Positions 1-14,508 of a stretch of 64,000 nucleotides of DNA are shown piece by piece (position 1 is the first letter of the stretch; every line of letters starts with the position of its first letter). Source of the DNA: JAGVSZ01 sp019137045 (GTDB taxonomy: Bacteria; Pseudomonadota; Gammaproteobacteria; Burkholderiales; SG8-39). Position numbers and translations under genes: made by a program. The stretch lies in the NCBI GenBank assembly GCA_046347635.1, contig JAXMFT010000002.1, positions 1 through 64,000 of the forward strand. Reading direction: 5' to 3'. The notes under the pieces are model-generated. The model worked only from the letters and a program-made list of their open reading frames with translations, was not told the DNA's origin and did no database searches.

Positions 1-4707
<4,707 letters not shown>

Positions 4708-4979
4708 GCGCCGCGCGATGCTCGTTCCCCGCCCTTCCGGGAAGCGATTCTACCGGGGTTGCGCGCAGGGGCGACCAGCCGGGCCGTCGCGGCATCGGCG
4801 GAACACGCTTAGACCAATCGGACGACTGACTGCGACGGTAGGGATGTATAGAGTCGCAAGTGTGCGCGGGACGAGGCGCTGCGCCGCGGCAGATTGGGCA
4901 TCGCGGCGGGCCGGCGCAGCCCGATCACGCTGCGCACGAGCACCGCGCGCACGGTTGCGGCACCAGAGCAGGAGACCGC

Positions 4980-5309
4980 ATGGCCACTCGAAAGAAACCC
5001 GTTCCCCCCAGGATCACCCAGGCCACTTCGGTCCGGTTCGAGGCCACCCTGGGCTCGACGCCTCACCGCAAGGCGGTGCTGGCGGCCGCGGAGCTCGACC
5101 TCGACCGGCTGCCCGATGCCGACGGCAAGGTCAAGCTGCTGCTGACGGCCGACGACGCGCGCCGCCTGCTGGAGCAGGGCTATGAAGTCCATCTGACCGC
5201 GGCGATTCCGGTCGCGCCGCTGGACCGGAAGCTGGTCATGTCCGACGAGCAGGCGAGCCGCCTGCTCGAGCAGCGGGTCAGGGACCTCCCGAAGAAGGGA
5301 GGCCGCTGA
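4980..5309 (+). CDS. Small basic protein coupled to M14 carboxypeptidase (possible separate propeptide)
   Basis: A 109-residue protein with no signal peptide or membrane segment. The ATG at 4980 follows an AGCAGGAGA ribosome site; an earlier in-frame start would add 40 low-complexity residues. The N-terminus is Lys/Pro/Arg-rich. The second half contains a segment reading roughly VKLLLTADDARRLLEQGYEV, which resembles the short alpha/beta propeptide-like segments found ahead of some M14 carboxypeptidases. Its TGA overlaps the ATG of the carboxypeptidase by one base, so the two are translationally coupled. The propeptide, chaperone or inhibitor role is inference; the family is not recognised with certainty. 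Confidence 0.72.
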   Translation: MATRKKPVPPRITQATSVRFEATLGSTPHRKAVLAAAELDLDRLPDADGKVKLLLTADDARRLLEQGYEVHLTAAIPVAPLDRKLVMSDEQASRLLEQRVRDLPKKGGR

Positions 5310-6811
5310 TGTATCGCACCGTCGCACAGATCGACTCGGCCACCGGCATCCTCGCGAGCTGGTTTCCCCAGCTCTTCACCCGCGTCCAGCTGCCCGAGGC
5401 GTCGGTCCAGGGGCGTGCGGTCTACGCGCTGCGCATGCGGGCGGGAAGCGGCACCGGACGCCGCGGTGTGCTCGTCGTCGGCGGCACGCACGCGCGCGAA
5501 CTGATGAACCCGGACGCGATCATCGACCTCGCGATCGACCTGCTGCTGAGCTATTCGAACGGAACCAACATCCGCTACGGCGGAAAGACCTTCGCGGCCG
5601 ACGACGTCAAGCTGATCCTGGAGGCGATGGACATCTGGTTGCTGCCCTGCGTCAACCCGGACGGGCGCCACCACGTGATGACGGTCGACGACATGTGGCG
5701 CAAGAACCGGCGCGACAACCCGGGGACGCCCTGCGACGGCGTGGACCTGAATCGCAACGCCGATGTCGTGTGGGGCGTCGCGCAGGGCCAGACCTCGTGC
5801 TCGCCGTGCTCGGAGGTCTACTGCGGCCCTTCGGCCTTCAGCGAACCCGAGACGCGCAACGTCAAGCACCTCCTCGACAGCGAGCGCATCGTCTCGTTCG
5901 TCGACGTCCACTCGTTTTCCGAGCTCGTGCTCTACCCGTGGGGCCACGCGCCGACGCAGTCCACCGACTCGACCAGGCGCTTTACCGGGCTGCCGACGGG
6001 CACGTGCACGGCCAGCATTCCGTCCACTTACGCCGAATACATGCCCCCGCGCGACGTGCAGCGCTTCCGCACGGTCGCCGGACGCATCGTTTCCGACATC
6101 GCCGCCGTGCGCGGGCGCCGCTACACGCCGCAGACCTCGTTCGCCCTGTATGCCACGACCGGCACCCAGGGCGACTACGCGTACGCGCGGCACATCGCGA
6201 ATCCCGGCCTGCGAAAGACCTACGGCTTCACCTTCGAGACCGGGCCGAACACCGGCAATGCGGCCGAATCGTTCCATCCGGCCGACCCCGCGCTCATCAA
6301 GCGCGATGCGAAGGCGGCGATACTGTCCCTGCTGCAGCAGTCGGTGTGCGCGATCGAGCTCATCGGCCTGCGGCTGTTTGGCGGCGACACCGAGGCGGCG
6401 GCGCTGCGCACCGTCCGCGACGATCTGCTGGCGACGACCGCGGCAGGCCGCGAGTGGATCGCCCTGTTCGAGCGCGCGCAGTTCGCCGTGCTGTCTGCGG
6501 CCGTGCGCGACGCAAACGTGGTGGCGGCGGCCGGCGAGCTCATCCGGGTCGCGGCCCGATCCGTGCGCAGCAAGAATGCGGTATTCGGCGAGGCCGACGG
6601 CAAGCGGGCGAGCGCGCTGCTCAAGGCGCTGCGCGGAAGAGTGAAGAACCGCGAGCTGCAACGCGACCTGGACGCCGTCGGCGCGCGCATCGAGCAGCTG
6701 GCCGGGCGCCGCATGCAGCAGGTGATCGAGTCGCTGATGAAGAGCAGGCCCGGCAAGGCCGGGAAGGCGACGGCAGCGAAGAAGCGCGGCCGCGCCAAGA
6801 AGCGGGCGTGA
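5309..6811 (+). CDS. M14-family zinc carboxypeptidase
   Basis: Metallo-carboxypeptidase of 500 residues. Zinc ligands are visible as HARE (H61, E64) and DVHS (H201). Substrate-side motifs are VNPDGR near 115-120, a WRKNRR stretch near 130, GVDLNRN near 144-150 and FSEPET near 177-182. The catalytic Glu sits in FTFETGP (E310). The catalytic domain ends near residue 340; about 160 residues follow, ending in a Lys/Arg/Ala-rich tail. No signal peptide is seen at the ATG start, which lies 7 nt after a GGAGG ribosome site, so the enzyme is probably cytoplasmic, unlike secreted carboxypeptidase T. It is coupled by a 1-nt overlap to the small gene before it. Confidence 0.9.
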   Translation: MYRTVAQIDSATGILASWFPQLFTRVQLPEASVQGRAVYALRMRAGSGTGRRGVLVVGGTHARELMNPDAIIDLAIDLLLSYSNGTNIRYGGKTFAADDVKLILEAMDIWLLPCVNPDGRHHVMTVDDMWRKNRRDNPGTPCDGVDLNRNADVVWGVAQGQTSCSPCSEVYCGPSAFSEPETRNVKHLLDSERIVSFVDVHSFSELVLYPWGHAPTQSTDSTRRFTGLPTGTCTASIPSTYAEYMPPRDVQRFRTVAGRIVSDIAAVRGRRYTPQTSFALYATTGTQGDYAYARHIANPGLRKTYGFTFETGPNTGNAAESFHPADPALIKRDAKAAILSLLQQSVCAIELIGLRLFGGDTEAAALRTVRDDLLATTAAGREWIALFERAQFAVLSAAVRDANVVAAAGELIRVAARSVRSKNAVFGEADGKRASALLKALRGRVKNRELQRDLDAVGARIEQLAGRRMQQVIESLMKSRPGKAGKATAAKKRGRAKKRA

Positions 6812-6838
6812 GCGGCGCTGCGGCCGGTCGCGAACGCC

Positions 6839-7309
6839 TCAGCGCGGCGGCTTGCCGGCCTTGCCTTCGCACTCCCGGCGCTGGCGCTTGTACGCCTTCC
6901 CACCCCAGCGCTCGACCGGGAAGCAGAAGCCGGGACCGCGGACGCTGACGTCGGGCCAGCCGTCCGCTCCCTTGGTCCGGAGAAACTCGGGAATCCCGGC
7001 GCCGCGCGTCATCAATTTCCAGCCGCCGTTCGCGCGCTTGCTCACGACCCAGTACCCCTGGCCGGTGTGGCCGTAGCAGAAGGTGCCGCCCTCCGAGAGC
7101 ACCGCTTCCGGAAGGCCGTCGCCGTTCAGGTCGGTCACCGTCTCGATCTTGCCGGGCGAGTAGCCGGGGGTCGGATCGTCGCAGCCGCTGCGACACGCGT
7201 TGCCGCGCCGGGCGAACCCGGCGGCTTTGAACGCCGCCGCTTCGTCGGCATTGTCCAGCTCCGCGGCGAGGAACCGGCCAGGGTGTACGAGGCGGCGGCG
7301 CCTGCGCAA
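6839..7309 (-). CDS. Hypothetical protein with DxNGDG calcium-loop-like motif
   Basis: About 156 residues from a TTG start that lies 19 nt after the stop of the Ser/Thr kinase gene; a start further downstream is possible. The sequence carries several cysteines (RSGCDD, FCYG, GFCFP, ECEG) and a DLNGDGLPE segment like the Ca-binding loops of EF-hand or FG-GAP/VCBS repeats, followed by a beta-rich WVVSKRANGGWKLM stretch. I do not recognise the family. Proximity suggests co-transcription with the kinase, so it could be a partner or target of it; this is inference. Confidence 0.6.
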   Translation of the reverse strand: MRRRRRLVHPGRFLAAELDNADEAAAFKAAGFARRGNACRSGCDDPTPGYSPGKIETVTDLNGDGLPEAVLSEGGTFCYGHTGQGYWVVSKRANGGWKLMTRGAGIPEFLRTKGADGWPDVSVRGPGFCFPVERWGGKAYKRQRRECEGKAGKPPR

Positions 7310-7328
7310 AGCGCGCGGGCAGGGCGAC

Positions 7329-8906
7329 TCAGCCCTGCGCGCCGATTTGCGCGGCCAGCCGGCTCTCCATCCCGAGCAGGAGCTTGCTGAACTCCTCCAG
7401 CCAGTCGTCGTCGAGCCCGCCGCTGGGGAGCTGGAGCTGCGCGCTCCCCCACAGCCCGATGTTGCGCAGGTCGACGTGGACGATGCCGGTCGCGTAGTCC
7501 GCGCGCAGCTCCGCGTTCACCGGCAGGCCCGCTGCGATGGTGAAGCGCGCGCGCATCACCACGCCGAAGTCGTTCTTCGTCTCCGCGCACTCGTACTTGA
7601 ACCGGGCGCGCTCGAGTTCCTTCTTCATGAGGGCCACTTCGTCGCGCACGAGCTCGATGCGCACCGGCTCCGGCGCCTCGACGCGCGCGGTGAAGAGGAT
7701 GCGCTCGCACAGCCCGGACTCGGAGCCGGGCCGCGTCCGGTAGTCGACGAACGGCGCGCCGTAGACGAGCTCCGGCAGCGTCCCGAGGAAGACGAACTCG
7801 AGCCGCCGGTGCAGCGCGGGCCGCGCCTCCTTGAGCGTGGCGCCGAGCTCGTTCAGGTAGCGGAACGCGGCGCGCATGCGCGCGTCGATCGCCTCGGGCG
7901 AGACTTCCGGCGCGGCGCGGACCGCGGCGTCGGCGGCCGCCTTCTGCCGCAGCATCCCGAGCACGCCGCTCTTCGCCGCGACCGCCGGCCCGGTCGTGGC
8001 GTCCAGCGCAGCGGCGCCGGGCGTCTGCGCGGCGCCGTCGCTCGCGAGCAGCGCGCCGAGCCGGCGCAGGTCGGCGGCGAACTCGGCGCCGCGCTGGTAG
8101 CGGCGGTCGACGTCCTTCGCGAGCGCACGCGCGAGCAGGACGTCGAAGCCGCGCGGGATCGACGGATCGACCTCGCTCGGGCGCTGGTGCGGGGCGGCGA
8201 CGATGCGCTGCATCAGCGGGAACACGCTCGCGTCGCTCGCGCGCTCGAACGGGGTCCTGCGCGTCAGCATCTCGTAGAGCACGACGCCGAGGGAGAAGAT
8301 GTCCGAGCGCCCGTCGAGCGCCTCGCCCTTGACCTGCTCGGGCGACATGTACCTGGGCGAGCCGAGCATCTCGGTGCTCGCGCCCGAGGCCGAGGGCACG
8401 TAGGCGATGCCGAAGTCGGTGAGCTTCGCCGCCCCCGGCGCGGTCACCATGATGTTGGCGGGCTTGACGTCGCGGTGGACGACCTCGTGCCGCTGCGCGT
8501 AGTCGAGGCCGTCGGCGATCTGCGCCGCGAGCTCGGCGAGCTCCTCGAACGGCCGCCGGGCGGGGCGGGCGAGGGCGGCTTTCAGCGACTCGCCCTGCAG
8601 CAGCTCCATGGCGATGTACGCGGTGCCGTCTTCGCCCTCGCCGACGTCGTGGATGATCACGATCGACGGATGGGTGAGGCGGCCCGCCGAGCGCGCCTCG
8701 CGCAGGAAGCGCTCGCGCACCGCCGGCAGCTCGTCGGGCGGGCAGTCGGGGCGCAGGATCTTGACCGCGACGTCGCGCTCGATGACCGGGTCGCGCGCCT
8801 TGTAGACGATGCCCATCGCCCCGCGGCCGAGCTCGGCGAGGATCCTGTAGCGGCCCAGCGCGTGGGGAAGCATGCGGCGCGTCGATGCGGAGTCGAGCCG
8901 GGCCAT
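7329..8906 (-). CDS. Hanks-type (PknB-like) serine/threonine protein kinase
   Basis: Eukaryotic-like kinase of about 525 residues. Visible motifs in order: glycine loop GRGAMGIVYKA, AVKIL with the ATP lysine, catalytic loop HRDVKPANIM, DFG in TDFGIAY, activation segment GSPRYMSPEQ, and SDIFSLGVVLYEML. The C-terminal 230 residues are not a PASTA or transmembrane region; no membrane helix is obvious, so the protein is likely soluble. ATG starts at 8906 and 8873 are both possible; 8873 begins right at the kinase fold. A small cysteine-containing gene follows 19 nt downstream. The signal and substrates cannot be read from sequence. Confidence 0.9.
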   Translation of the reverse strand: MARLDSASTRRMLPHALGRYRILAELGRGAMGIVYKARDPVIERDVAVKILRPDCPPDELPAVRERFLREARSAGRLTHPSIVIIHDVGEGEDGTAYIAMELLQGESLKAALARPARRPFEELAELAAQIADGLDYAQRHEVVHRDVKPANIMVTAPGAAKLTDFGIAYVPSASGASTEMLGSPRYMSPEQVKGEALDGRSDIFSLGVVLYEMLTRRTPFERASDASVFPLMQRIVAAPHQRPSEVDPSIPRGFDVLLARALAKDVDRRYQRGAEFAADLRRLGALLASDGAAQTPGAAALDATTGPAVAAKSGVLGMLRQKAAADAAVRAAPEVSPEAIDARMRAAFRYLNELGATLKEARPALHRRLEFVFLGTLPELVYGAPFVDYRTRPGSESGLCERILFTARVEAPEPVRIELVRDEVALMKKELERARFKYECAETKNDFGVVMRARFTIAAGLPVNAELRADYATGIVHVDLRNIGLWGSAQLQLPSGGLDDDWLEEFSKLLLGMESRLAAQIGAQG

Positions 8907-9008
8907 TCTGCCATCGGGGGCGGCGCACGCGCGTCGCCGCGCGCCGGAAGCGCGCAATAAGGCACGCGCGCCGGCGTGACCGAAGCCCTCCGGCGCGTCT
9001 GCTCGTCC

Positions 9009-10028
9009 CTAGACCGGCCCGAGCGGCGCCTCGTCCATCAGGGCGATCTGCTCCTTCAGCTCGAGCACGCGGTCCTGCCAGTAGCGCTGGGTGTTGAACC
9101 ACGGGAACGCGGCGGGAAAGGCCGGGTCGTCCCAACGGCGTGCGATCCAGGCGCAGTAGTGGACGAGGCGCAGCGTGCGCAGCGCCTCGACGAGCGCCAG
9201 CTCGCGGCGGTCGAACTCGACGAAGTCCTCGTATCCGGCGAGCACGTCGGAGAGCTGCCTCGTCATCGACGCGCGCTCGCCGGAGAGCAGCATCCAGAGG
9301 TCCTGCACGGCCGGACCGCTGCGGCTGTCGTCGAAGTCGACGAAGTGGGGGCCGTCGTCGGTCCACAGGACGTTGCCCGCGTGGCAGTCGCCGTGCAGCC
9401 GGAGCGTGCGCACGTCGCCCGCGCGCTCGTAGCAGCGCCGCACGCCCGCGAGCGCCAGCTCGACCGCGCTCGTCCAGGCCGCCAGCAGATCGGGCGGGAC
9501 GAAACCGTGCGCGAGCAGCCAGTCGCGCGGCTCCACGCCGAACGTCTCGACGTCGAGCCGCGGGCGGCAAGCGAAGGGCTTCGTCGCGCCGACCGCGTGG
9601 ATGCGGCCGATGAAGCGCCCCATCCACTCGAGCGTCTCGGCGTCGTCCAGCTCCGGAGTGCGCCCGCCGCGGCGCGGGTAGACCGCGAACCGGAAGCCCG
9701 CGTGCTCGTTGAGCGTGCGTCCGCCCGGGCCGAGCGCGGCGACCACCGGGATCTCGCGCTCGGCGAGCGCGGCGACGAAGGCGTGCTCCTCGCCGATCTG
9801 CGCGTCGCTCCAGCGCCCCGGCCGGTAGAACTTCACGACGACCGGCGGGCCGTCCTCCAGGTAGACCTGATAGACGCGGTTCTCGTAGCTGTTGAGTGCG
9901 ATCATGCGCCCGTCGCCGCTCAAGCCCGCCGCCTCGAGCGCGTCGAGCACGACGTCGGGGGTGAGGGCCGCGTAGGGGTGAACCGCCTCGTCGCCTGCCG
10001 CCGCGGGGCGTCCGGCCGCGGCGCTCAG
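9009..10028 (-). CDS. srkA: Stress response kinase A (RdoA/YihE family)
   Basis: APH-fold Ser/Thr kinase of the SrkA/YihE type, which in E. coli protects stressed cells and counters MazEF-driven death. Family hallmarks are aligned throughout: NSYENRVYQ, VVKFYRPGRW, EEHAF, LRLHGDCHAGN (catalytic HGD...N), FVDFDDSRSGPAVQDLWMLL (metal-binding D) and an AFPWFN end. Length about 340 residues, as expected. No ATG lies near the N-terminus; a CTG at 10028 overlaps the TGA of the zinc-ribbon gene (CTGA) and gives the expected length, while a GTG near 9953 would trim the first beta strand. The start is therefore uncertain. Confidence 0.88.
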   Translation of the reverse strand: MSAAAGRPAAAGDEAVHPYAALTPDVVLDALEAAGLSGDGRMIALNSYENRVYQVYLEDGPPVVVKFYRPGRWSDAQIGEEHAFVAALAEREIPVVAALGPGGRTLNEHAGFRFAVYPRRGGRTPELDDAETLEWMGRFIGRIHAVGATKPFACRPRLDVETFGVEPRDWLLAHGFVPPDLLAAWTSAVELALAGVRRCYERAGDVRTLRLHGDCHAGNVLWTDDGPHFVDFDDSRSGPAVQDLWMLLSGERASMTRQLSDVLAGYEDFVEFDRRELALVEALRTLRLVHYCAWIARRWDDPAFPAAFPWFNTQRYWQDRVLELKEQIALMDEAPLGPV

Positions 10029-10282
10029 AGCCTGCCTGCCCGCATCAGGTGCCAGCCGACACCGTTGCAGAACGGGCAGGGGCGGGACTCGAAGATGCCG
10101 GTCTGCTCGCACGAGGTGCAGGCCTTCCAGCCGACCTCGCGCGTCGCGGCCTTGAACTCGCCGCGGCAGCGCCGGCCGTTGGGGCTGCGCCCGCAGCGCT
10201 GGTTGATCGTCTCGGTCTTGTACGTCACTGCGTGGCACAGCGAGCACACGCCCACCGGCCGCAGCTTCTTAGCCAACAACAT
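10025..10282 (-). CDS. Small four-CxxC zinc-ribbon protein
   Basis: An 85-residue protein with four paired-cysteine knuckles (CSLC, an RCGR...RRC pair, CTSC, CPFC), resembling the DnaJ central zinc domain or RNA-polymerase-type ribbons. The ATG at 10282 is preceded by a strong AGGAGG ribosome site at 5-6 nt spacing, which decides the start. Its TGA overlaps the predicted CTG start of srkA, so the two form a coupled pair. The CNGVGW segment recalls the CxGxG repeats of DnaJ. The function is unknown; a nucleic-acid or protein-binding zinc scaffold is plausible. Confidence 0.7.
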   Translation of the reverse strand: MLLAKKLRPVGVCSLCHAVTYKTETINQRCGRSPNGRRCRGEFKAATREVGWKACTSCEQTGIFESRPCPFCNGVGWHLMRAGRL

Positions 10283-10448
10283 CGCTCCTCCTGTCTCCGC
10301 CGGACCGAAGCTGCGCACCACGCCGCCCGGTGCGGGATCCTCCGGGAACCGCGGAGATCGGACAAATCACTATACGCCGACTCGGTCGGCGCCGCCGCGA
10401 CCGGCCGCGGTCGCCGCAGCGGCACGCCTCGTTCACGTGCGGCGGTGC

Positions 10449-12131
<1,683 letters not shown>

Positions 12132-12458
12132 CGAATGTCTCCTGAGCACGGCCTGCTGCGGCGTGGCGCCGTCAGAACCGGTTCAGGCGAATGCGATTAG
12201 CTGCGGATTGGATCGGGAGTTCGGAAACGCGCGCGGAAGCACTGCGCAGGAACCAGCCACGACGGGCCGACGCGAACCGGATGAAGATGCGTCGATGCCT
12301 TGGGCCCGCACTATACAGCGGATCCGGGAATCGCGCCCGGGCCGCGCGGCCGGGACGTGGAATGGTGACGGCTCCGGGGCGGGCGACGCGCGGTCGCCGC
12401 GCGGGAGCGCGGCGGAGTATGCTGGCGCGCAGACTCCGGGGAGCGGTCCGCGCCGACC
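12132..12458 (+). other. Divergent intergenic region, no gene seen
   Basis: About 327 nt between the divergent helicase and hicA-like genes. I see no credible coding frame or RNA gene. A TATACA-like hexamer occurs near 12312, but no convincing promoter pair was found. The length may reflect a 5' leader for the helicase, as cold-inducible RNA helicases often have; that is speculation. Confidence 0.4.
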
Positions 12459-12740
12459 ATGAGCCACAAGCACGAGCAGCTGCTGCGCACCATCTTCCAC
12501 GACCCGATCAGCGGCAACATCCACTGGCGCGAGGTCGAATCGCTGTTGAACCACCTCGGCGCGCGCATGGAGCAGAGCTCGGGCACGAGCGTGCGCGTGG
12601 TGCTGAACGGCCACGAGGGCACGCTCCACCGGCCGCACCACAGCAGCACGCTCGACCGGCAGGGGGTGCGCAGCCTGCGCGAGTACCTCGCGCGCGCGAA
12701 GGCGACGCCGTCGCTCTACGCGCAGGGAAAGAAGGCCTGA
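12459..12740 (+). CDS. HicA-like (YcfA-fold) small protein, no HicB partner
   Basis: A 93-residue protein matching the HicA mRNA-interferase fold: an N-terminal helix followed by a WREVESLLNHLGA segment, a variable strand, and a histidine-rich GTLHRPHH region where the catalytic His of HicA toxins lies. The C-terminal helix LREYLARAK is typical. Neither side carries an obvious HicB antitoxin: upstream is the divergent helicase, downstream the convergent SEL1 gene. Solitary proteins of this type are common in proteobacteria and are often not proven toxins. It ends at a 9-bp hairpin shared with the convergent gene. Confidence 0.7.
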   Translation: MSHKHEQLLRTIFHDPISGNIHWREVESLLNHLGARMEQSSGTSVRVVLNGHEGTLHRPHHSSTLDRQGVRSLREYLARAKATPSLYAQGKKA

Positions 12741-12766
12741 GGCGCGGGCGTTCGCCTGCCCGCGCC
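12741..12766. terminator. Bidirectional GC hairpin between convergent genes
   Basis: A perfect 9-bp stem: GGCGCGGGC (12741-12749) pairs with GCCCGCGCC (12758-12766) across an 8-nt loop. It begins at the base after the hicA-like stop and ends 5 nt before the stop of the convergent SEL1 gene. There is no T-tract, so it may act as a U-less terminator or a 3'-end stabiliser. Confidence 0.55.
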
Positions 12767-12770
12767 GCGG

Positions 12771-13679
12771 CTAGCGCTCCTTCTCGACCGTGTAGCGGGC
12801 GCTGCCCAGGCCGTCGGCGACGAACATCACCTGCACGGCGCTCTCGGCGCCGCAGACGTCGAAAGTCCAGCGCTCGCGCCACTCGCCGCTCATGAGATAG
12901 GCGGTCTTCAGCCCGTCGACCGCCAGCGGCAGCCAGATGGGCTTGTTGATCGCGCCCATGCGCTGCGCGCGCACCGGCTTCACCGCCTTGCACTCGGCCT
13001 TCGACTTGTCCTTCTCCGCGGCCGCGGCCTGCGCGGCGCGAAACGCCGCCGGGATGGCCTGGTCGGCCATGCGCACGGTCATCAGCGTGGGGCCGATGGC
13101 GTCCAGCTCGGCGAGCGCCTTGCGCAGGCCGTCGAAGACCGCAGGCCGCTTCGGCACCTTGTCGAGCAGCTCCGCGGCGCGCTTGCGATTGCCCTCGCCG
13201 ACGTTGTCGGCGTAGAAACCGGCGAGTCGCAGCAGCGCGTCGGGGTAGCCCTGGGCCGCCGCCCTGCCGAGCATGTCGTAGGCGACCATCTCGTCCTCGC
13301 GCTGGCTGATCGGACGCGCGGCGAGCGCCGCGTGGCGCTTCGCGTCCAACTGTCCCTTGGCGTCGAAGTAGTTGAGCTCCGGCATCGACACGATCACCGC
13401 GTAGACGAGGAACTGCGCGTCCGGGGCGCCCTTCGCGGCCGCCTTCTCCGCCCAGCGCCGCGCCGCGCCCAGATCGACCGGCGTTCCCACGCCGACCGCG
13501 TAAGCGCGCGCGACCTGAATGAAGGCGCGCTCGTCGCCCGCCTCGGCGGCGGCGCGGAACTCCCTGAACGCCGTGGCCGAGTCGTTGCGTTCGACCGCGG
13601 CCAGGGCCTTCTCGTAGTTGGCGTGCGCGCTCGCGGTGAGCGCGGCCAGTAGCACCACTGTCGCTTGCAGGAGACGCAT
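12771..13679 (-). CDS. Exported SEL1/TPR-like repeat protein
   Basis: A 302-residue protein with a clear Sec signal peptide (MRLLQ, hydrophobic core, cleavage after ASAHA near residue 19). Tandem helical repeats follow, with SEL1-like units such as AFREFRAAAEAGDERAF and AARRWAEKAAAKGAPDA and a third around AAQGYPDALLRLAGFYA. The C-terminal 90 residues are a beta-rich domain ending with GLGSARYTVEKE and containing two cysteines (TFDVCG, SKAECK). Periplasmic location is expected. SEL1 proteins act as protein-binding scaffolds; no specific partner is encoded next to it. The ATG is supported by a CAGGAGA ribosome site. Confidence 0.75.
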   Translation of the reverse strand: MRLLQATVVLLAALTASAHANYEKALAAVERNDSATAFREFRAAAEAGDERAFIQVARAYAVGVGTPVDLGAARRWAEKAAAKGAPDAQFLVYAVIVSMPELNYFDAKGQLDAKRHAALAARPISQREDEMVAYDMLGRAAAQGYPDALLRLAGFYADNVGEGNRKRAAELLDKVPKRPAVFDGLRKALAELDAIGPTLMTVRMADQAIPAAFRAAQAAAAEKDKSKAECKAVKPVRAQRMGAINKPIWLPLAVDGLKTAYLMSGEWRERWTFDVCGAESAVQVMFVADGLGSARYTVEKER

Positions 13680-13920
13680 GGGGATCGCCGTAGTCGCGGC
13701 CGGATCGCCGCTGTGGGGGCGGATGTTAGCGCGAGCGCGCGGAAAGGCGCGGCGCGCAAGCTCCGTGCCCGACTGTCGATCCCCGGTCAGTGACGTGCGC
13801 TATGTCTCGCCGCACGGCGCCGCCCGCGCGCCGCGCGCGCTTTCGTGAACAAAGACGAGGCGGCGTGCGCGCCGCGCCGCTAACCTCCGCGCCCAGAAAC
13901 CGAACGCGGAAGGGTGAACC

Positions 13921-14508
13921 ATGCAAGCGCAGCAAGTCCGGGACGCGGCGCACGACGCTGCGCTCGCCGATCGTCTGGTCGCCCTCGCGTCGGCGCCGTG
14001 GGTGGACCCCAACGAGCGCTGCGCGTGCGTGACGCTCGCGCTCGCCCTGCTCGTGTGCCCGCAGGAGGTGAACGTCGCGCCGTCGGAGTTCGCCGACGCC
14101 GACGACCTCGACTACCGCAACGTGCGCCTCGCGCTGCCGCGCGCCGCCGCCCCCGCCGAGGGACCGTTCGCGTTCTTCGACCCGCGCGCCGCGCACCCGC
14201 GCCTGCCCAACCTGCGCGAGAGCTACGACGACTTCGAGAACAACGTCGAGGCCCAGGAGCTGCTCGGCTACTACGCGCTCTGCGATCGCCCGGAGGCGCG
14301 CGCGGCGCTGCTGACGCTCGTCTGGGTCTGCCTGGTGGAGGGATACCGCGAGGTGCGCAAGGCGGTCAACGGCACGTTCGTGCTCGCCAGCCCGCGCTAC
14401 GGCGTGCAGCTGACGCTGGACGGCTTTCGCCCGCGCAAGCTCCTCGCCGTGCGCTACGAGCCCCCGTCGCGCCGGCCGCGCCCGGCGCCCGGCGCGCGCG
14501 CGCGCTAG
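13921..14508 (+). CDS. Hypothetical cytoplasmic protein
   Basis: A 195-residue protein of unrecognised family, started by an ATG 8 nt after GGAAGGG. It has an acidic, tyrosine-containing middle (DADDLDYRNV, ESYDDFENN), a helical segment LGYYALCDRPEARAALLTLVWVCLVEGYREV and an Arg/Pro-rich C-terminal tail. No signal peptide or membrane helix is convincing. It converges on the hemerythrin gene and the two stops overlap by 4 nt. No function can be assigned. Confidence 0.6.
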   Translation: MQAQQVRDAAHDAALADRLVALASAPWVDPNERCACVTLALALLVCPQEVNVAPSEFADADDLDYRNVRLALPRAAAPAEGPFAFFDPRAAHPRLPNLRESYDDFENNVEAQELLGYYALCDRPEARAALLTLVWVCLVEGYREVRKAVNGTFVLASPRYGVQLTLDGFRPRKLLAVRYEPPSRRPRPAPGARAR

